A DNA stretch of 64,000 nt from Klebsiella pneumoniae (GTDB lineage: Bacteria > Pseudomonadota > Gammaproteobacteria > Steroidobacterales > Steroidobacteraceae). The stretch covers positions 81,283 to 145,282 of the forward strand of contig CAMCBU010000004.1 in the NCBI GenBank assembly GCA_945873095.1, given 5' to 3'. Position 1 is the stretch's first letter. Every line of letters begins with the position of its first letter. The notes beneath the pieces were generated by a model that made no database searches, was not told the origin of the DNA, and saw only the letters and a program-made list of their open reading frames with translations. Of the stretch, positions 49,492 through 58,765 are shown one piece after another. Both the position numbers and the translations under genes were made by a program.

Positions 49492-50778
49492 ATGAAACCA
49501 GCCATCAAGATGTATTTTTCGATTGCTCTAGGACTGATCGCCACCACAATTTTTGCCCAACCAATCGCACTGTCTCCTGAGGGCCAAAAGGCCGGGGCGC
49601 CGGATATCGCCATCAATGCGAAAGGGCAACTCGCGGTTCTTTGGGTTGATCGCTCGCCTCAAGAGAGCGCCTCGGCGGGGCACGATCATAACCATGATCG
49701 GCATCTCTCAAGCACGGATCTGTATGTGGCGATATCGCCGGATGGCGGAAAGACCTTCAACCTGCCCGTTAAGGTCAACTCTGCAGCAGGTGTCGTCTGG
49801 GGGCAGCAAGTCAGTCGGCCACGCATCGTTGGCACACCGAATGGAACCTGGCACGTCTCCTATGCAGCGAATGATATCCATCCGACGCTCAATAAGACCC
49901 TACTGACTACGCACTACGCGCGCTCTATCGACAGCGGGCAATCTTTCGAGGCCCCTAGACGTCTCTCGGCGATCACGGATCAGGATATGAGCGGGGTAAT
50001 TCACGGCGGATTCGCCAGCGCTGCGGCTTTCGGAACCATAACCGCCGCCCCCGATGGAAGCGTACATGCTTACTGGATCGATACACGGCATATGAAACCC
50101 GATAGCGACTCAGGCGCCCTCTACAGCGTATCGTCTCGGGATGACGGGGCAACGTTTGCCGCAGAGCGACAACTGATCGATACAAGCGTTTGTCCGTGCT
50201 GTCAGCTCACGGCGATCGCTAACGAAAAATCTGAAATCTTGCTCGGCTCGCGCCGTGTGGAGAAAGACAGCTTTCGTCCCGCAACGATCATGACTCTCAG
50301 CAGTAAAAAAGATATCGCAGGCGAACGACGATCAATCGGGGGTGCACCGTGGCAAATCGCCGGCTGCCCGCTCAAGCCGACCGTGATCGCCACTCGTGGC
50401 AAACACGTCTTTGCCGCCGTGCATAACGGTGGCGAAGCGACTCCGGGCGTGATCTTATCTGTATCGAACGACTCTGGAAAATCATTCAAGTCGAGTGATG
50501 TCGTGCACACCGCCGCTGCCGTCTCTGATGCGCCTGCCCTCGCCGCTAACGACTCGCGAGTGTTACTCGCATGGCATGCCAAAGTGGGAAGCGCCTCGCG
50601 GCGAGTGTTCTACCGGTTCTATTCACTTGCCGGAGCGCCCACCAGCGACATAACGGAACTCGATACGGCGCCCGGCGTTTCCCAGCACCCAATGGTAACG
50701 GTAAAACCAAACGGTAATTTCCAGCTTGTATGGCAACAAGCGGACAAGGTGTGGACCACGGAGATAGTCGGAAAATGA
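49492..50778 (+). CDS. Exported sialidase-fold protein with CxCCQ motif, copy 2
   Basis: A 428-residue paralogue of the 47884 gene in the opposite orientation. It has a signal peptide (cleavage near FAQP), Asp-box-like SPDGGKTFNLP and SRDDGATFAAE, a His-rich insert HDHNHDRH (about residue 64) and SVCPCCQLTAIA (about 230). The start at 49492 was chosen because the signal peptide begins there. The next gene overlaps by ATGA, so it forms a unit with the TlpA-like thioredoxin. Confidence 0.75.
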   Translation: MKPAIKMYFSIALGLIATTIFAQPIALSPEGQKAGAPDIAINAKGQLAVLWVDRSPQESASAGHDHNHDRHLSSTDLYVAISPDGGKTFNLPVKVNSAAGVVWGQQVSRPRIVGTPNGTWHVSYAANDIHPTLNKTLLTTHYARSIDSGQSFEAPRRLSAITDQDMSGVIHGGFASAAAFGTITAAPDGSVHAYWIDTRHMKPDSDSGALYSVSSRDDGATFAAERQLIDTSVCPCCQLTAIANEKSEILLGSRRVEKDSFRPATIMTLSSKKDIAGERRSIGGAPWQIAGCPLKPTVIATRGKHVFAAVHNGGEATPGVILSVSNDSGKSFKSSDVVHTAAAVSDAPALAANDSRVLLAWHAKVGSASRRVFYRFYSLAGAPTSDITELDTAPGVSQHPMVTVKPNGNFQLVWQQADKVWTTEIVGK

Positions 50779-51272
50779 TTCGTCCTCGTTTCGTTAGTCT
50801 TCTGCTAGCGGCGCTGGCGATTTCGGGCGTTTCGATCACGCAAGCGGAGGAGCGCGCACGGCCAATCACTGCCAATGAGTTTCGTACGATTCTTGAGAAA
50901 GAACGCGGCAAGGTGGTGGTTCTTAATCTCTGGGCGACTTGGTGTGTTCCTTGCCTACGCGAGGTACCGGATCTCATCACCGTAACCACCGAAGTTCAAA
51001 GCGCCGGAGTAACTCTAATCGGTATCGCGGTCGATGATCCATCACCCGGAGCCGCTCAGGTTGAATCCTTTCGAAAAAAATACTTTCCAAGTTTTCGAAC
51101 GTTCGCGCGGCAAGGGCCAGAGATGGACGAACTCGCCAGCGTTGTCGATCCGACGTGGAATGAGGTCGTGCCAACGACGTACATAATCGATCGACAAGGA
51201 AAAGTTGCCAAGCGTATTCAAGGAAAAAAAAGCGCGGCCGAGTTTCGCGCGATGATCCAGAAAGCGCTTTAG
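50775..51272 (+). CDS. TlpA/ResA-like periplasmic thioredoxin
   Basis: A 165-residue exported thioredoxin-fold protein. A signal peptide (MIRPRFVSLLLAALAISG) precedes NLWATWCVPCLREVPDL, whose CVPC is the redox-active site, and PTTYIIDRQGKV, the typical cis-Pro segment. Such proteins reduce or oxidise cysteines of periplasmic metalloproteins. Overlap with the CxCCQ gene suggests that it keeps that motif in the right redox state. Confidence 0.88.
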   Translation: MIRPRFVSLLLAALAISGVSITQAEERARPITANEFRTILEKERGKVVVLNLWATWCVPCLREVPDLITVTTEVQSAGVTLIGIAVDDPSPGAAQVESFRKKYFPSFRTFARQGPEMDELASVVDPTWNEVVPTTYIIDRQGKVAKRIQGKKSAAEFRAMIQKAL

Positions 51273-51285
51273 TCACTACACGCTG

Positions 51286-51650
51286 ATGAATATGGCATTG
51301 TCGAGGTCAGTACTTGCCGCACTATCTTTTACAGCTCTTATAGCTGTTGATGTCTCACACGCCGACGCAACTACAGAATCAATCCAGATGAATCGGTCGT
51401 CATAAACCTTGCGCCGTCAGCCTCGCAAAGGCCGGATATAGCCATCGGCCGGGATGGAGCACAATATCGCCTGGCTGGGCGAAAAAGTCTGTCCACCCAA
51501 TGCGGAGCGAATCGCGCGTCTTCCGCCGGTGGCCGCCCACTCCGATGGATCAATATCAATTGTTTGACAGCACGATCGCTCCACACCAACGTTACGCTGG
51601 CGCGGTTCGCTTGATGCACAGTCAATAATCTCCAAATCCAAGTAGGCTCA
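51286..51650 (+). pseudogene. Broken third sialidase-fold gene
   Basis: An intact signal-peptide start (MNMALSRSVLAALSFTALIA) is followed by a stop after 39 codons. In another frame from about 51388 the reading VVINLAPSASQRPDIAIGRDG resembles the start of the mature sialidase-fold protein (GAPDIAINAKG in copy 2). A frameshift and a truncation would explain it. It lies directly after the TlpA-like gene and upstream of the IS element. Confidence 0.55.
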
Positions 51651-51859
51651 GTAGGCATATGGTCGTCCTACTACTCGCCCGTAGGATATGCGTCGCGATA
51701 CGATCGACGCCCAAATCAAGGGCGACGTCCGTTTTCGCTGACTCATGGCTAGTAGTGGTTGTTTGTCGAGGATACTCCTACTCAAAAAAGAACCCGTGAT
51801 TAAAGCTATTATCGATCGAGGGTAATCCCCCCATTTCTGGTGGGACTGAGAAGTAGACA

Positions 51860-52688
51860 TCATGCGGCCATGGCCAGCCGCTGTTTCGGGGTAATCCCGC
51901 CCAAGGCCATGTTCGGGCGTTCGTGATTGTAATTCCAGATCCATCGGGTCGCGAAGTCTTGAACTTCCGTGATTGCATCGAAGCAGTACTGCGCGAGCCA
52001 CTCGTATCTTACCGTTCGATTAAATCGCTCGACGTAGGCGTTCTGTTGCGGCTTCCCAGGTTGGATGTATTCCATCCGTATTCCCTTTCGGTTCGCCCAC
52101 TCGATGAGTGTCGCGCTGATGTATTCTGGGCCGTTGTCACAACGTAAAACTTTCGGCTTCCCTCGCCATTCGATGATCTGATCGAGGCTGCGGATTACTC
52201 GCTCAGAGGGCAACGAGAAGTCGACTTCGATACCGAGCGCCTCACGATTAAAGTCATCGATGACGTTGAACAGGCGGAACGTTCTGCCGTCCGTTAGCTG
52301 ATCGTGCATGAAGTCCATCGACCATACTGCGTTGATCGACTCCGGCACCGTCAGCGGCTCTGGTTTCGCTCGATTCATACGCTTCTTCGGCTTGATCCGT
52401 AAATTCAGCTCCAATTCCCTGTAAATCCGGTACACGCGCTTATGGTTCCAGAGACAGCCTTTCACGTTGCGCAGATACAGGAAGCAAAGACCAAAGCCCC
52501 AGTTCCGTTGATTCTCCGTCAGCCGCAGCAACCACTCGGCGATCCTGGCGTTCTCCGCATCGAGCTTGGGCTGATAGCGATATCCGCTCTCACTCAGGCC
52601 AAACGCTTCGCACGCCAGACGGATGCTCAGACCTCTTTCCTCGACCGCCCATCTGGCCACCTCGCGTCGGCGAGATGGCCTTAGAGTT
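51860..52688 (-). CDS. IS3-family transposase orfB (DDE domain)
   Basis: About 270 residues. The rve integrase core is clear: Asp in [15 protein letters not shown], Asp in [11 protein letters not shown] and Glu in [13 protein letters not shown]. An HTH_21-like segment lies near the start. It lacks an independent strong start at its 5' end and is probably made as an orfAB fusion by frameshift; the first Met of the frame is at 52660. Confidence 0.88.
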
Positions 52689-52947
52689 TTTTTGCGAGAG
52701 CCTCCGCGACAATATCAGCCTTGATCTGCGCCTCGATGTAGAGCTTCTTGAGCCGTCGGTTCTCCTCCTCAAGCTCCTTCATCCGGGTCATCAGCGACAC
52801 GTCCATGCCGCCGAATTTGCTGCGCCACTTGTAGAACGTCGCCGAACTGATCCCGTGCTCTCGGCACAGATCCGGAACCGCCGTCCCAGCCTCCGCCTGC
52901 TTCAGCACCGCCAGTATCTGGCTGTCCGTAAACCTCGATCGCTTCAT
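52681..52947 (-). CDS. IS3-family transposase orfA
   Basis: An 88-residue HTH protein ([35 protein letters not shown]) with a leucine zipper ([13 protein letters not shown]). It ends just after CGCAAAAAAACTC, a poly-A slippery site that would place ribosomes in the orfB frame. Confidence 0.88.
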   Translation of the reverse strand: MKRSRFTDSQILAVLKQAEAGTAVPDLCREHGISSATFYKWRSKFGGMDVSLMTRMKELEEENRRLKKLYIEAQIKADIVAEALAKKL

Positions 52948-53010
52948 GTAGAACTTCCTCCAATGAAAAAATTCTACTTCTCAAACCCTCACCTAGGCGG
53001 GGGGATTACC

Positions 53011-53170
53011 ACCCTGCCGGCGCGCTAGCTCACGACGCGCAGCGAGGCCTGGATCCGAGAAGTCATGCAGCAGCGCCTTGCCGGCGAGGAACCCGAGGAT
53101 CAGCAGCGCGGAGCCGCCGAGGTCCCGATCGCCGCTGGCGATGCCGAGCAGACGAGGAAAATGACCGTGT
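53011..53170 (-). pseudogene. Fragment of an unidentified coding sequence beside the IS
   Basis: An open minus-strand frame without a start reads LLGIASGDRDLGGSALLILG, then FLAGKALLHDFSDPG and AARRELARRQGG, and runs into the IS end. Its amino-acid composition and GC-rich codons look coding. It could be the tail of a gene cut by the insertion; I do not recognise the family. Confidence 0.35.
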
Positions 53171-53270
53171 GGTGGAGGGTAATTGTATTGGTCCGGGAAT
53201 CGGGGAACTAATCTCGCATATTGTATAGCTGAAATCCGTCATCTTTTCGCCACACATTTAGAGTAAGGCC

Positions 53271-55694
53271 GTGAGCAACTACCTTAAGTACACCGCCTTG
53301 GTTTTTTTCGGCGCCACCGGCATCGCCGCCACAGAGCCTGCCTCGGCGCAACAGGCGGCTAGTGCCGTCGAGCAAGGTCTGGAAGAAATCATCGTCACGG
53401 CGCGTAAGCGTGCCGAGAAGCTCCAAGACGTGCCCATATCGATCACGGCCTTTACTGCCGATGCGATCGAACAGCGTGGCATCGAGAGTGTGTACGACAT
53501 CGCGCGGCTCACGCCCAATCTGTCCTTCAACCAAACCTACGGTCGGACCTTTGACCGTCCGGTGATCCGCGGCATGTCCCAGATTCTTGGCGAGCGCACC
53601 GTGTCGTTTGTCGTTGACGGGGTCTATATCGCCGGCAACATCACCGGTGCGGACCTCGACGACGTAGAGAGCGTTGAGGTGCTCAAGGGTCCGCAGGCCA
53701 CAAACTTTGGCCGCAGTTCCCTCGCGGGTGTGATCAGCTATCGCACCACCCAGCCGTCAAACGAATTCAAGGGCAAGGCCTCAATTTCGCGTGGCGACGA
53801 CGGATATTACGAAGCGGCTGCGAACATCAGCGGCCCGCTGCTCGGCGACACCCTCAGCTTCAAGCTCGGCGGCCGCTTCTACGAATACGACGGTCGATAC
53901 ACCGGACTCAGTAGCGACGGTCGCAAACCGACCTTCGGCGCTGAGCAGACCAAACGAGTATCCGGCACGCTGCGTTGGGCACCGAGCGACGAATTCGACG
54001 TCACCGTGCGCGCCTTCGCTGCGCAGAACTCCGATGGGCTGTATACCAACATCATTTCCAAGACACTCAACTGCTTCCAGACCGCCCCCGGCGCACGCGG
54101 CGGCAGTTTCTGTGGAGAAATTCCCGAAATCCCCCGGAACGGCGGTCTTGAGGTCGACCTCGCCGATATCGAGCGTCAAGGAAAGCCGGGCGTGGAGCAG
54201 GATAGCTTCCTGTACAGCCTCGAGGCCAACTGGGATGTCGGTCCCGGCACTGCGACCGCGCTGGTGAGCTGGAACCGTCAGGACGAGGACTGGATCGTCG
54301 ACGATTACATGATCAACTCGCCCACCAGCGGCAACCAGTCCCAGGTGGTGGGTCCCACTATGACCGTCACCAATCCGGGCAACATCACACGCCTGATCCA
54401 GATCAAGGAATACCAGTCGCAGGAATTGCGGTTTGCCTCGAACCCTGGCAGCAAGCTTAGTTGGATGGTCGGCGTCTACAACTACAATCAGGAGAACACC
54501 GGCTTCAACGGCGGTCCGCGTTATAACGTGAACCTCGCTAATGGTAACCCTGCCACCACCAATACCGGTCCGACTGGCACGCTGCGCGAAATCTCCCAGC
54601 CCATCTCGCCCTTTGAAATCCAGAACCAGGCGGTCTTCGCGAGCGTCAACTACGACCTTACCGAGCGCTGGCACCTGACCCTAGAGGGTCGATATGCGAA
54701 GGATAAACTGACGACGAACAACACCGTTCAGGCTGGCGGCAACTGTGCCCGGGTGCTGGAGGCGGAATTCAAGAGCTTGACGCCGCGAGGCACGGTTCGA
54801 TTCGATTTCACCGAAGACCTGAACGTCTACTTCTCGATAGCGCGCGGTAATAAACCCGGCGACTTCAACAGTTCACTCTGCACCGCAGCTCTCCCTGCCG
54901 CCGAGTTCCAGCGCCTCTTGGCCATCTCGCCGTTAAGCGTCGACGAGGAAAGCTCCTTGAACTACGAAATCGGCAGCAAGATGCGCCTGCTCGATGGACG
55001 GATGAGCCTCGAGGCCGCGTTGTTCTTCACGGACTGGAGCGATCAGCAGGTGACCAGTAGCCAGACCTACCGCAACACCCTGAATCAGAGTGCGAACATC
55101 TCGCTGACGACCAATGCCGGTAAGACCGAGGTCAAGGGGCTCGAGCTGAACTGGCGCTGGAAAGTAAGCTCGAACTGGGATCTCAACGCCGCCTATGGCT
55201 ACACCAATGCAGAGTTCAAAGAGCTTTGCGATAACGTGTATGCCGTTTTGACGGCGAGTCCGGTGACCACCGCGGGTCCTTGCCCGAGCGCAGTCGCCTC
55301 GCCGACCGTGGTCGCGAACTTCCGGAACGTAGCCGGCTTCCAGACCGCAAATGCGCCCGAGAGCACCTTCTCCGCCGGCGCAGAGTTCCGCACACCGGTC
55401 GGTGCTGATTGGAGTTTCTTTGCCCGTACCGATCTCTCGTACCAGAGCGAACGATTTGCCGAGGTCTACAATCATGCCTCTACGGGCGATTCGAAGCGCG
55501 CAGACGCTCGCCTCGGCATGGAAACGGATGCGGTGAAAGTCACGTTTTGGATCCGAAACCTGGGTGATAACCGCACGCCCGACTCAGTGGTGCGTTTCTT
55601 CAATCCGGATTCGGGTTTCGCCTTCACCCGCGCTTATCAGGCGCACTTCCCGACCGGGCGGCAGTTCGGTTTGACCGCGTCCTATCGTTTCTGA
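53271..55694 (+). CDS. TonB-dependent outer-membrane receptor
   Basis: An 807-residue receptor. A signal peptide (cleavage after ASAQQA) is followed by the TonB-box/plug start EEIIVTARKRAEKLQDVPIS, the plug motif RPVIRGM and the junction VESVEVLKGPQATNFGRS. The barrel has many alternating strands and ends in LTASYRF with the C-terminal Phe. The family imports iron complexes, vitamins and other scarce compounds; the ligand is unknown. The divergent PepSY/YcnI/CopCD cluster suggests a metal, perhaps copper. Start is GTG, with AAGG upstream. Confidence 0.92.
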   Translation: MSNYLKYTALVFFGATGIAATEPASAQQAASAVEQGLEEIIVTARKRAEKLQDVPISITAFTADAIEQRGIESVYDIARLTPNLSFNQTYGRTFDRPVIRGMSQILGERTVSFVVDGVYIAGNITGADLDDVESVEVLKGPQATNFGRSSLAGVISYRTTQPSNEFKGKASISRGDDGYYEAAANISGPLLGDTLSFKLGGRFYEYDGRYTGLSSDGRKPTFGAEQTKRVSGTLRWAPSDEFDVTVRAFAAQNSDGLYTNIISKTLNCFQTAPGARGGSFCGEIPEIPRNGGLEVDLADIERQGKPGVEQDSFLYSLEANWDVGPGTATALVSWNRQDEDWIVDDYMINSPTSGNQSQVVGPTMTVTNPGNITRLIQIKEYQSQELRFASNPGSKLSWMVGVYNYNQENTGFNGGPRYNVNLANGNPATTNTGPTGTLREISQPISPFEIQNQAVFASVNYDLTERWHLTLEGRYAKDKLTTNNTVQAGGNCARVLEAEFKSLTPRGTVRFDFTEDLNVYFSIARGNKPGDFNSSLCTAALPAAEFQRLLAISPLSVDEESSLNYEIGSKMRLLDGRMSLEAALFFTDWSDQQVTSSQTYRNTLNQSANISLTTNAGKTEVKGLELNWRWKVSSNWDLNAAYGYTNAEFKELCDNVYAVLTASPVTTAGPCPSAVASPTVVANFRNVAGFQTANAPESTFSAGAEFRTPVGADWSFFARTDLSYQSERFAEVYNHASTGDSKRADARLGMETDAVKVTFWIRNLGDNRTPDSVVRFFNPDSGFAFTRAYQAHFPTGRQFGLTASYRF

Positions 55695-55934
55695 GGTCGC
55701 CGGGTTTGGCAGCGGTGTTTTCCTCGTGAGCTGTAGCAGCCACGGGGAACATCGTTGCCGCTAGGAGCTACCAGCAGTGGATGGACGATCATGACCACGG
55801 CACGAACGCGGATTGAAATAAAGACTTAGCAGGTTCTCTGCGCGGCCGGTTCTAGGCGAATGATCCTTTTCATCTCGACTCGGCATCACTCGGCGCCCCG
55901 TGCCCGGACTAAACTTGCAGGGCGGTCAAGATAG

Positions 55935-57155
55935 CTATCGGTGAGCTGCAGACGAAGGCGTCGGTGTATTAACCATCCTGTTCCGGCGCTTGCGTAGCCA
56001 GAGCCAGAGGCCTGAGCCCAACAGCATCGCCGGCACAAGTCCGACCACGAACCAAAGCCACTGACTCAATCGTCCGCCGAAGCTGCCGAAGTGCCAGGGC
56101 GCCATGTTAGCGAACAGCTGCCCGCCAGCATCAAGCGAGTTGAAGCGGTCGACCCGAAGCACGGCCCCGGTCGTCGGGTCAAAAAACATCCGATGCCGGC
56201 CGGGAACAGTGTCACCTGGTAATCGAAATGAGAGGCTTGCGGGTCGCTGCGGCGTACGAGCCGGGCGCAACTCGTCAAAACGCGCCGTCGGCTCAGCTTC
56301 GCGCGCAGCCCGCACCAGTGTCGTGAGTGGAGCAAGCGCCAGGGGTGCACTTCGGCTGGGGTCTGTCGCGGCGTCCTGTAGAACCGCCGGCGGTACCACG
56401 GTGGCCGCACCGCTCGCGAGGGTCAGCGCCGCCGTAGCAGTGCCGCGAAAGGCGAAGTACAGCGCGGTAAGCGTGATCAACGCGATCGCAACCCACGAAA
56501 CGATACCGATTAAACCGTGCAGGTTGCGCCACCGTGCTGCGCGCGGCCCGCGAGTGATGTGCAGCGCATAGCGCCATCGACCGGGCCCAGGCCACCACAA
56601 CACAGGCCCGCTCAACGCAAGAATCAGTAACGCGAGCGCCGCGACGCCGTTGATTTTCAGGCCAAGCTCGCCTGCGAAAAGCGCATAGTGAAAATCTTGA
56701 AGCGACCACATGACACCGGACGCCCTGCGCCGCTCGCCGAGTATTTCCAGTCTATAGGGATCGACGTAGATGCTGATCAGGTCCGCTGCCTTGAGGGTCG
56801 GCGGGTTGCGTAATTGGAGGACAACCTCGATCGACTCGTCTGCGGCTGCTGGCACGAGCACCTTAGAGAGCTCGCGTTCGGGGTGGTCGCGTAGCGCGCG
56901 ACTCACGGCCTCATCGAGACTGTAGCGTTCGCTCTGGATTGGCACGGTCAGCCAATCAGAGACCAGCCAACGTTCGATGTCGGCACGAAAAACCAGCGCG
57001 CTACCGCTGATGCCGAGCAGCACGATCAGCAGACCTGCAGCCAGTCCTACCCACACATGAATCTTAAAGATGACGCGCCTCAACGGCGCGTCCACTACCT
57101 GTTGTGACACGAGGGTACTATCTCGCACCAGCGTCGCGCGACGCTGGTTTCGCAT
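55935..57155 (-). CDS. PepSY-associated TM helix family protein
   Basis: A 406-residue inner-membrane protein with a typical opening (FKIHVWVGLAAGLLIVLLGIS), an extracytoplasmic PepSY region, then membrane helices near residues 170-190, 215-235 and 365-390. Such proteins accompany TonB receptors and have been proposed as periplasmic metal reductases. The annotated ATG overlaps the upstream ycnI gene by 38 bases; a GTG at 57110 is an alternative start. Confidence 0.85.
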   Translation of the reverse strand: MRNQRRATLVRDSTLVSQQVVDAPLRRVIFKIHVWVGLAAGLLIVLLGISGSALVFRADIERWLVSDWLTVPIQSERYSLDEAVSRALRDHPERELSKVLVPAAADESIEVVLQLRNPPTLKAADLISIYVDPYRLEILGERRRASGVMWSLQDFHYALFAGELGLKINGVAALALLILALSGPVLWWPGPGRWRYALHITRGPRAARWRNLHGLIGIVSWVAIALITLTALYFAFRGTATAALTLASGAATVVPPAVLQDAATDPSRSAPLALAPLTTLVRAAREAEPTARFDELRPARTPQRPASLSFRLPGDTVPGRHRMFFDPTTGAVLRVDRFNSLDAGGQLFANMAPWHFGSFGGRLSQWLWFVVGLVPAMLLGSGLWLWLRKRRNRMVNTPTPSSAAHR

Positions 57156-57750
57156 TGCCCCACGGATACTGCGGCTTGGCGGGCTGCTCCAGGATCAGAT
57201 ACGGCGCCGGACCGGACGTTTCGGACATGAAGTCGATCAGCTTCTGGGCGAAATCAGCAGCGCCGACCGCCGGTAGTGGGGTCTTCGGCAGGTTGACATA
57301 GGGATCGTCGCCCTTTTCGCAGCCGTTGATTGTCTTGAAAAAAAGCATTGCACCCGGCGTATTCGGCACCTGTGCACGGAACCGGAAACCTTCGTAACGG
57401 CCCGACGCCGGAATCACGCTTTTCGGCGCCGACCACATGATTTCATCGACGGTCTCAGTGATCATGACGCCACCTTCGCCCGGTACCGGCTTCGGCAGTT
57501 TGCGCATTTTCGTCTCGACCTTCCAATCGCGGACCACATTCACCGAAACGCGTGTGACACCTTCAGGGATCTTGATGCGCACCGAGTTCACCGGGCTATC
57601 CTTGCAGCCATGGGTGATGCGCATCTCGAGGTCCTGTATGTAGCCCGCGGGGACCGTCATTGCGGTAAAAGTGTTGTGCGATGTCGCAGGTACCGCCGTG
57701 AGGGCCGTTGTCAGGGCTGCGGCCAAGGCAATTGAAGCGTTGTTTTTCAT
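57118..57750 (-). CDS. YcnI/DUF1775 family copper-associated protein
   Basis: A 210-residue exported protein. After the signal peptide (ending near ATSH) is the His at the mature N-terminus that binds copper in YcnI. AGYIQDLEMRITHGCKDSPV and the strand pattern (SVRIKIPEGVTRVSVNVV) are typical of DUF1775. It is usually linked to CopC/CopD systems, as here. It is co-transcribed with the PepSY gene. 265 bases separate it from the ABC ATPase gene, and I see no gene there. Confidence 0.85.
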   Translation of the reverse strand: MKNNASIALAAALTTALTAVPATSHNTFTAMTVPAGYIQDLEMRITHGCKDSPVNSVRIKIPEGVTRVSVNVVRDWKVETKMRKLPKPVPGEGGVMITETVDEIMWSAPKSVIPASGRYEGFRFRAQVPNTPGAMLFFKTINGCEKGDDPYVNLPKTPLPAVGAADFAQKLIDFMSETSGPAPYLILEQPAKPQYPWGNAKPASRDAGAR

Positions 57751-58015
57751 AAGACGATACCCCGTTTTTTATCTTTAAATGGAGATGACTGAAGCTCAAG
57801 ATTAAGCCCAAGGATTATGTTTCACCGTGCAGGATGCCAGCACGAATCCGCAAGACTCACAAGCCGCAACGAATTGTGAACTTTGACTCACCGCTTAAGG
57901 CTCGACCGCGCTGCCCGTGATTGATGGCGCCACACCGATCGATTATCGCTGCGGACGCGATCGCTACAATCTGAGTCCGCGCCGCGCTTTTTCATGTACT
58001 GTTGCTCACGCATCT

Positions 58016-58717
58016 TCAATCTTGCATCTGCTCAAGATACGCCTGTTCAAGGGCGGTGTGCGAGAGCTCGGCCGCTGTATATTGTGCGCGTAGCACGCCC
58101 TCGCGCATGATACCAATCCGCGTACCCGTTTCTTTGGCGCGGTATAGATCATGCGTCGCCATAAGGATCGCAGCACCCTCGCGCGCGATCCCAAGGATCA
58201 GCTCCGAGAATTCGTTACTCGCCTTCGGATCCAGCCCCGAGGTCGGCTCATCGAGCAGTAGTGCGTCGGCGCGCTTGGCGATCGCGATGGCCACCCCAAC
58301 CTTCTGCCGCATACCTTTCGAATAACTCTTCAGCGGCCGGTCGTGCGCAGCCGGCGCAAGGCCGGCCCGGGACAGGCAAGCGCGCAGTTCGACCTCTTCG
58401 AGCCGCTGGCCGCTGAGTTCAGCGAAATAGCTGAGATTTTCCACGCCGCTCAGCGTCCCATAGAGCATTACCGTCTCGGGGATGTAGGCGAGCCGACGTC
58501 GGGCGACGCTCGGGTTCGTGGCGACGTCGATTCCCGCCACAAGCGCGCTGCCGAAGCTAGGCTCAAGGAACCCCAGCAGCAGGTTGATCGTGGTGGTCTT
58601 TCCCGCCCCGTTTGCGCCGAGCAGGCAGTAGATCTCGCCCGGTAGTACCTGCAAGTCGAGTTCGCGTAGCGCCACGACGGCACCATAGGATTTGGATAGC
58701 TTGCGGGCTTCGAGCAC
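58016..58717 (-). CDS. ABC transporter ATP-binding protein
   Basis: A 233-residue ATPase with Walker A GANGAGKTTT (about 33-42), signature YSKGMRQKVG (about 131-140), Walker B ALLLDEPTSGLDP and switch His in MATHDLYRA. The sequence is closest in style to NosF/CcmA-type ATPases. With the two DUF3526-type permeases upstream it forms one exporter or assembly machine. In nos and copper clusters such transporters move a sulfur species or a metal-binding partner; the substrate here is not known. Confidence 0.88.
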   Translation of the reverse strand: MLEARKLSKSYGAVVALRELDLQVLPGEIYCLLGANGAGKTTTINLLLGFLEPSFGSALVAGIDVATNPSVARRRLAYIPETVMLYGTLSGVENLSYFAELSGQRLEEVELRACLSRAGLAPAAHDRPLKSYSKGMRQKVGVAIAIAKRADALLLDEPTSGLDPKASNEFSELILGIAREGAAILMATHDLYRAKETGTRIGIMREGVLRAQYTAAELSHTALEQAYLEQMQD

Positions 58718-58765
58718 TCAGACGCTCCTCGTTATAATCTTGGCGGACAAGTGCGCCATTAAAAT

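Larger units (their letters stand above)
51821..53010 (-). mobile_element. Complete IS3-family insertion sequence
   Basis: About 1190 bp bounded by imperfect inverted repeats that begin GGTAATCCCCCC at both ends. It encodes orfA and orfB in the usual arrangement with an A7 run at the overlap for -1 frameshifting. The DDE protein looks closest to the IS407-like group. I see no obvious target-site duplication at the proposed ends, so the flanks may have rearranged. Confidence 0.82.

Noticed and set aside
53781..54674. Minus-strand 297-codon frame inside the TonB receptor gene
   Set aside because: Long only because of GC-rich codons in the receptor gene; repetitive Val/Asp/Gly content without domains.
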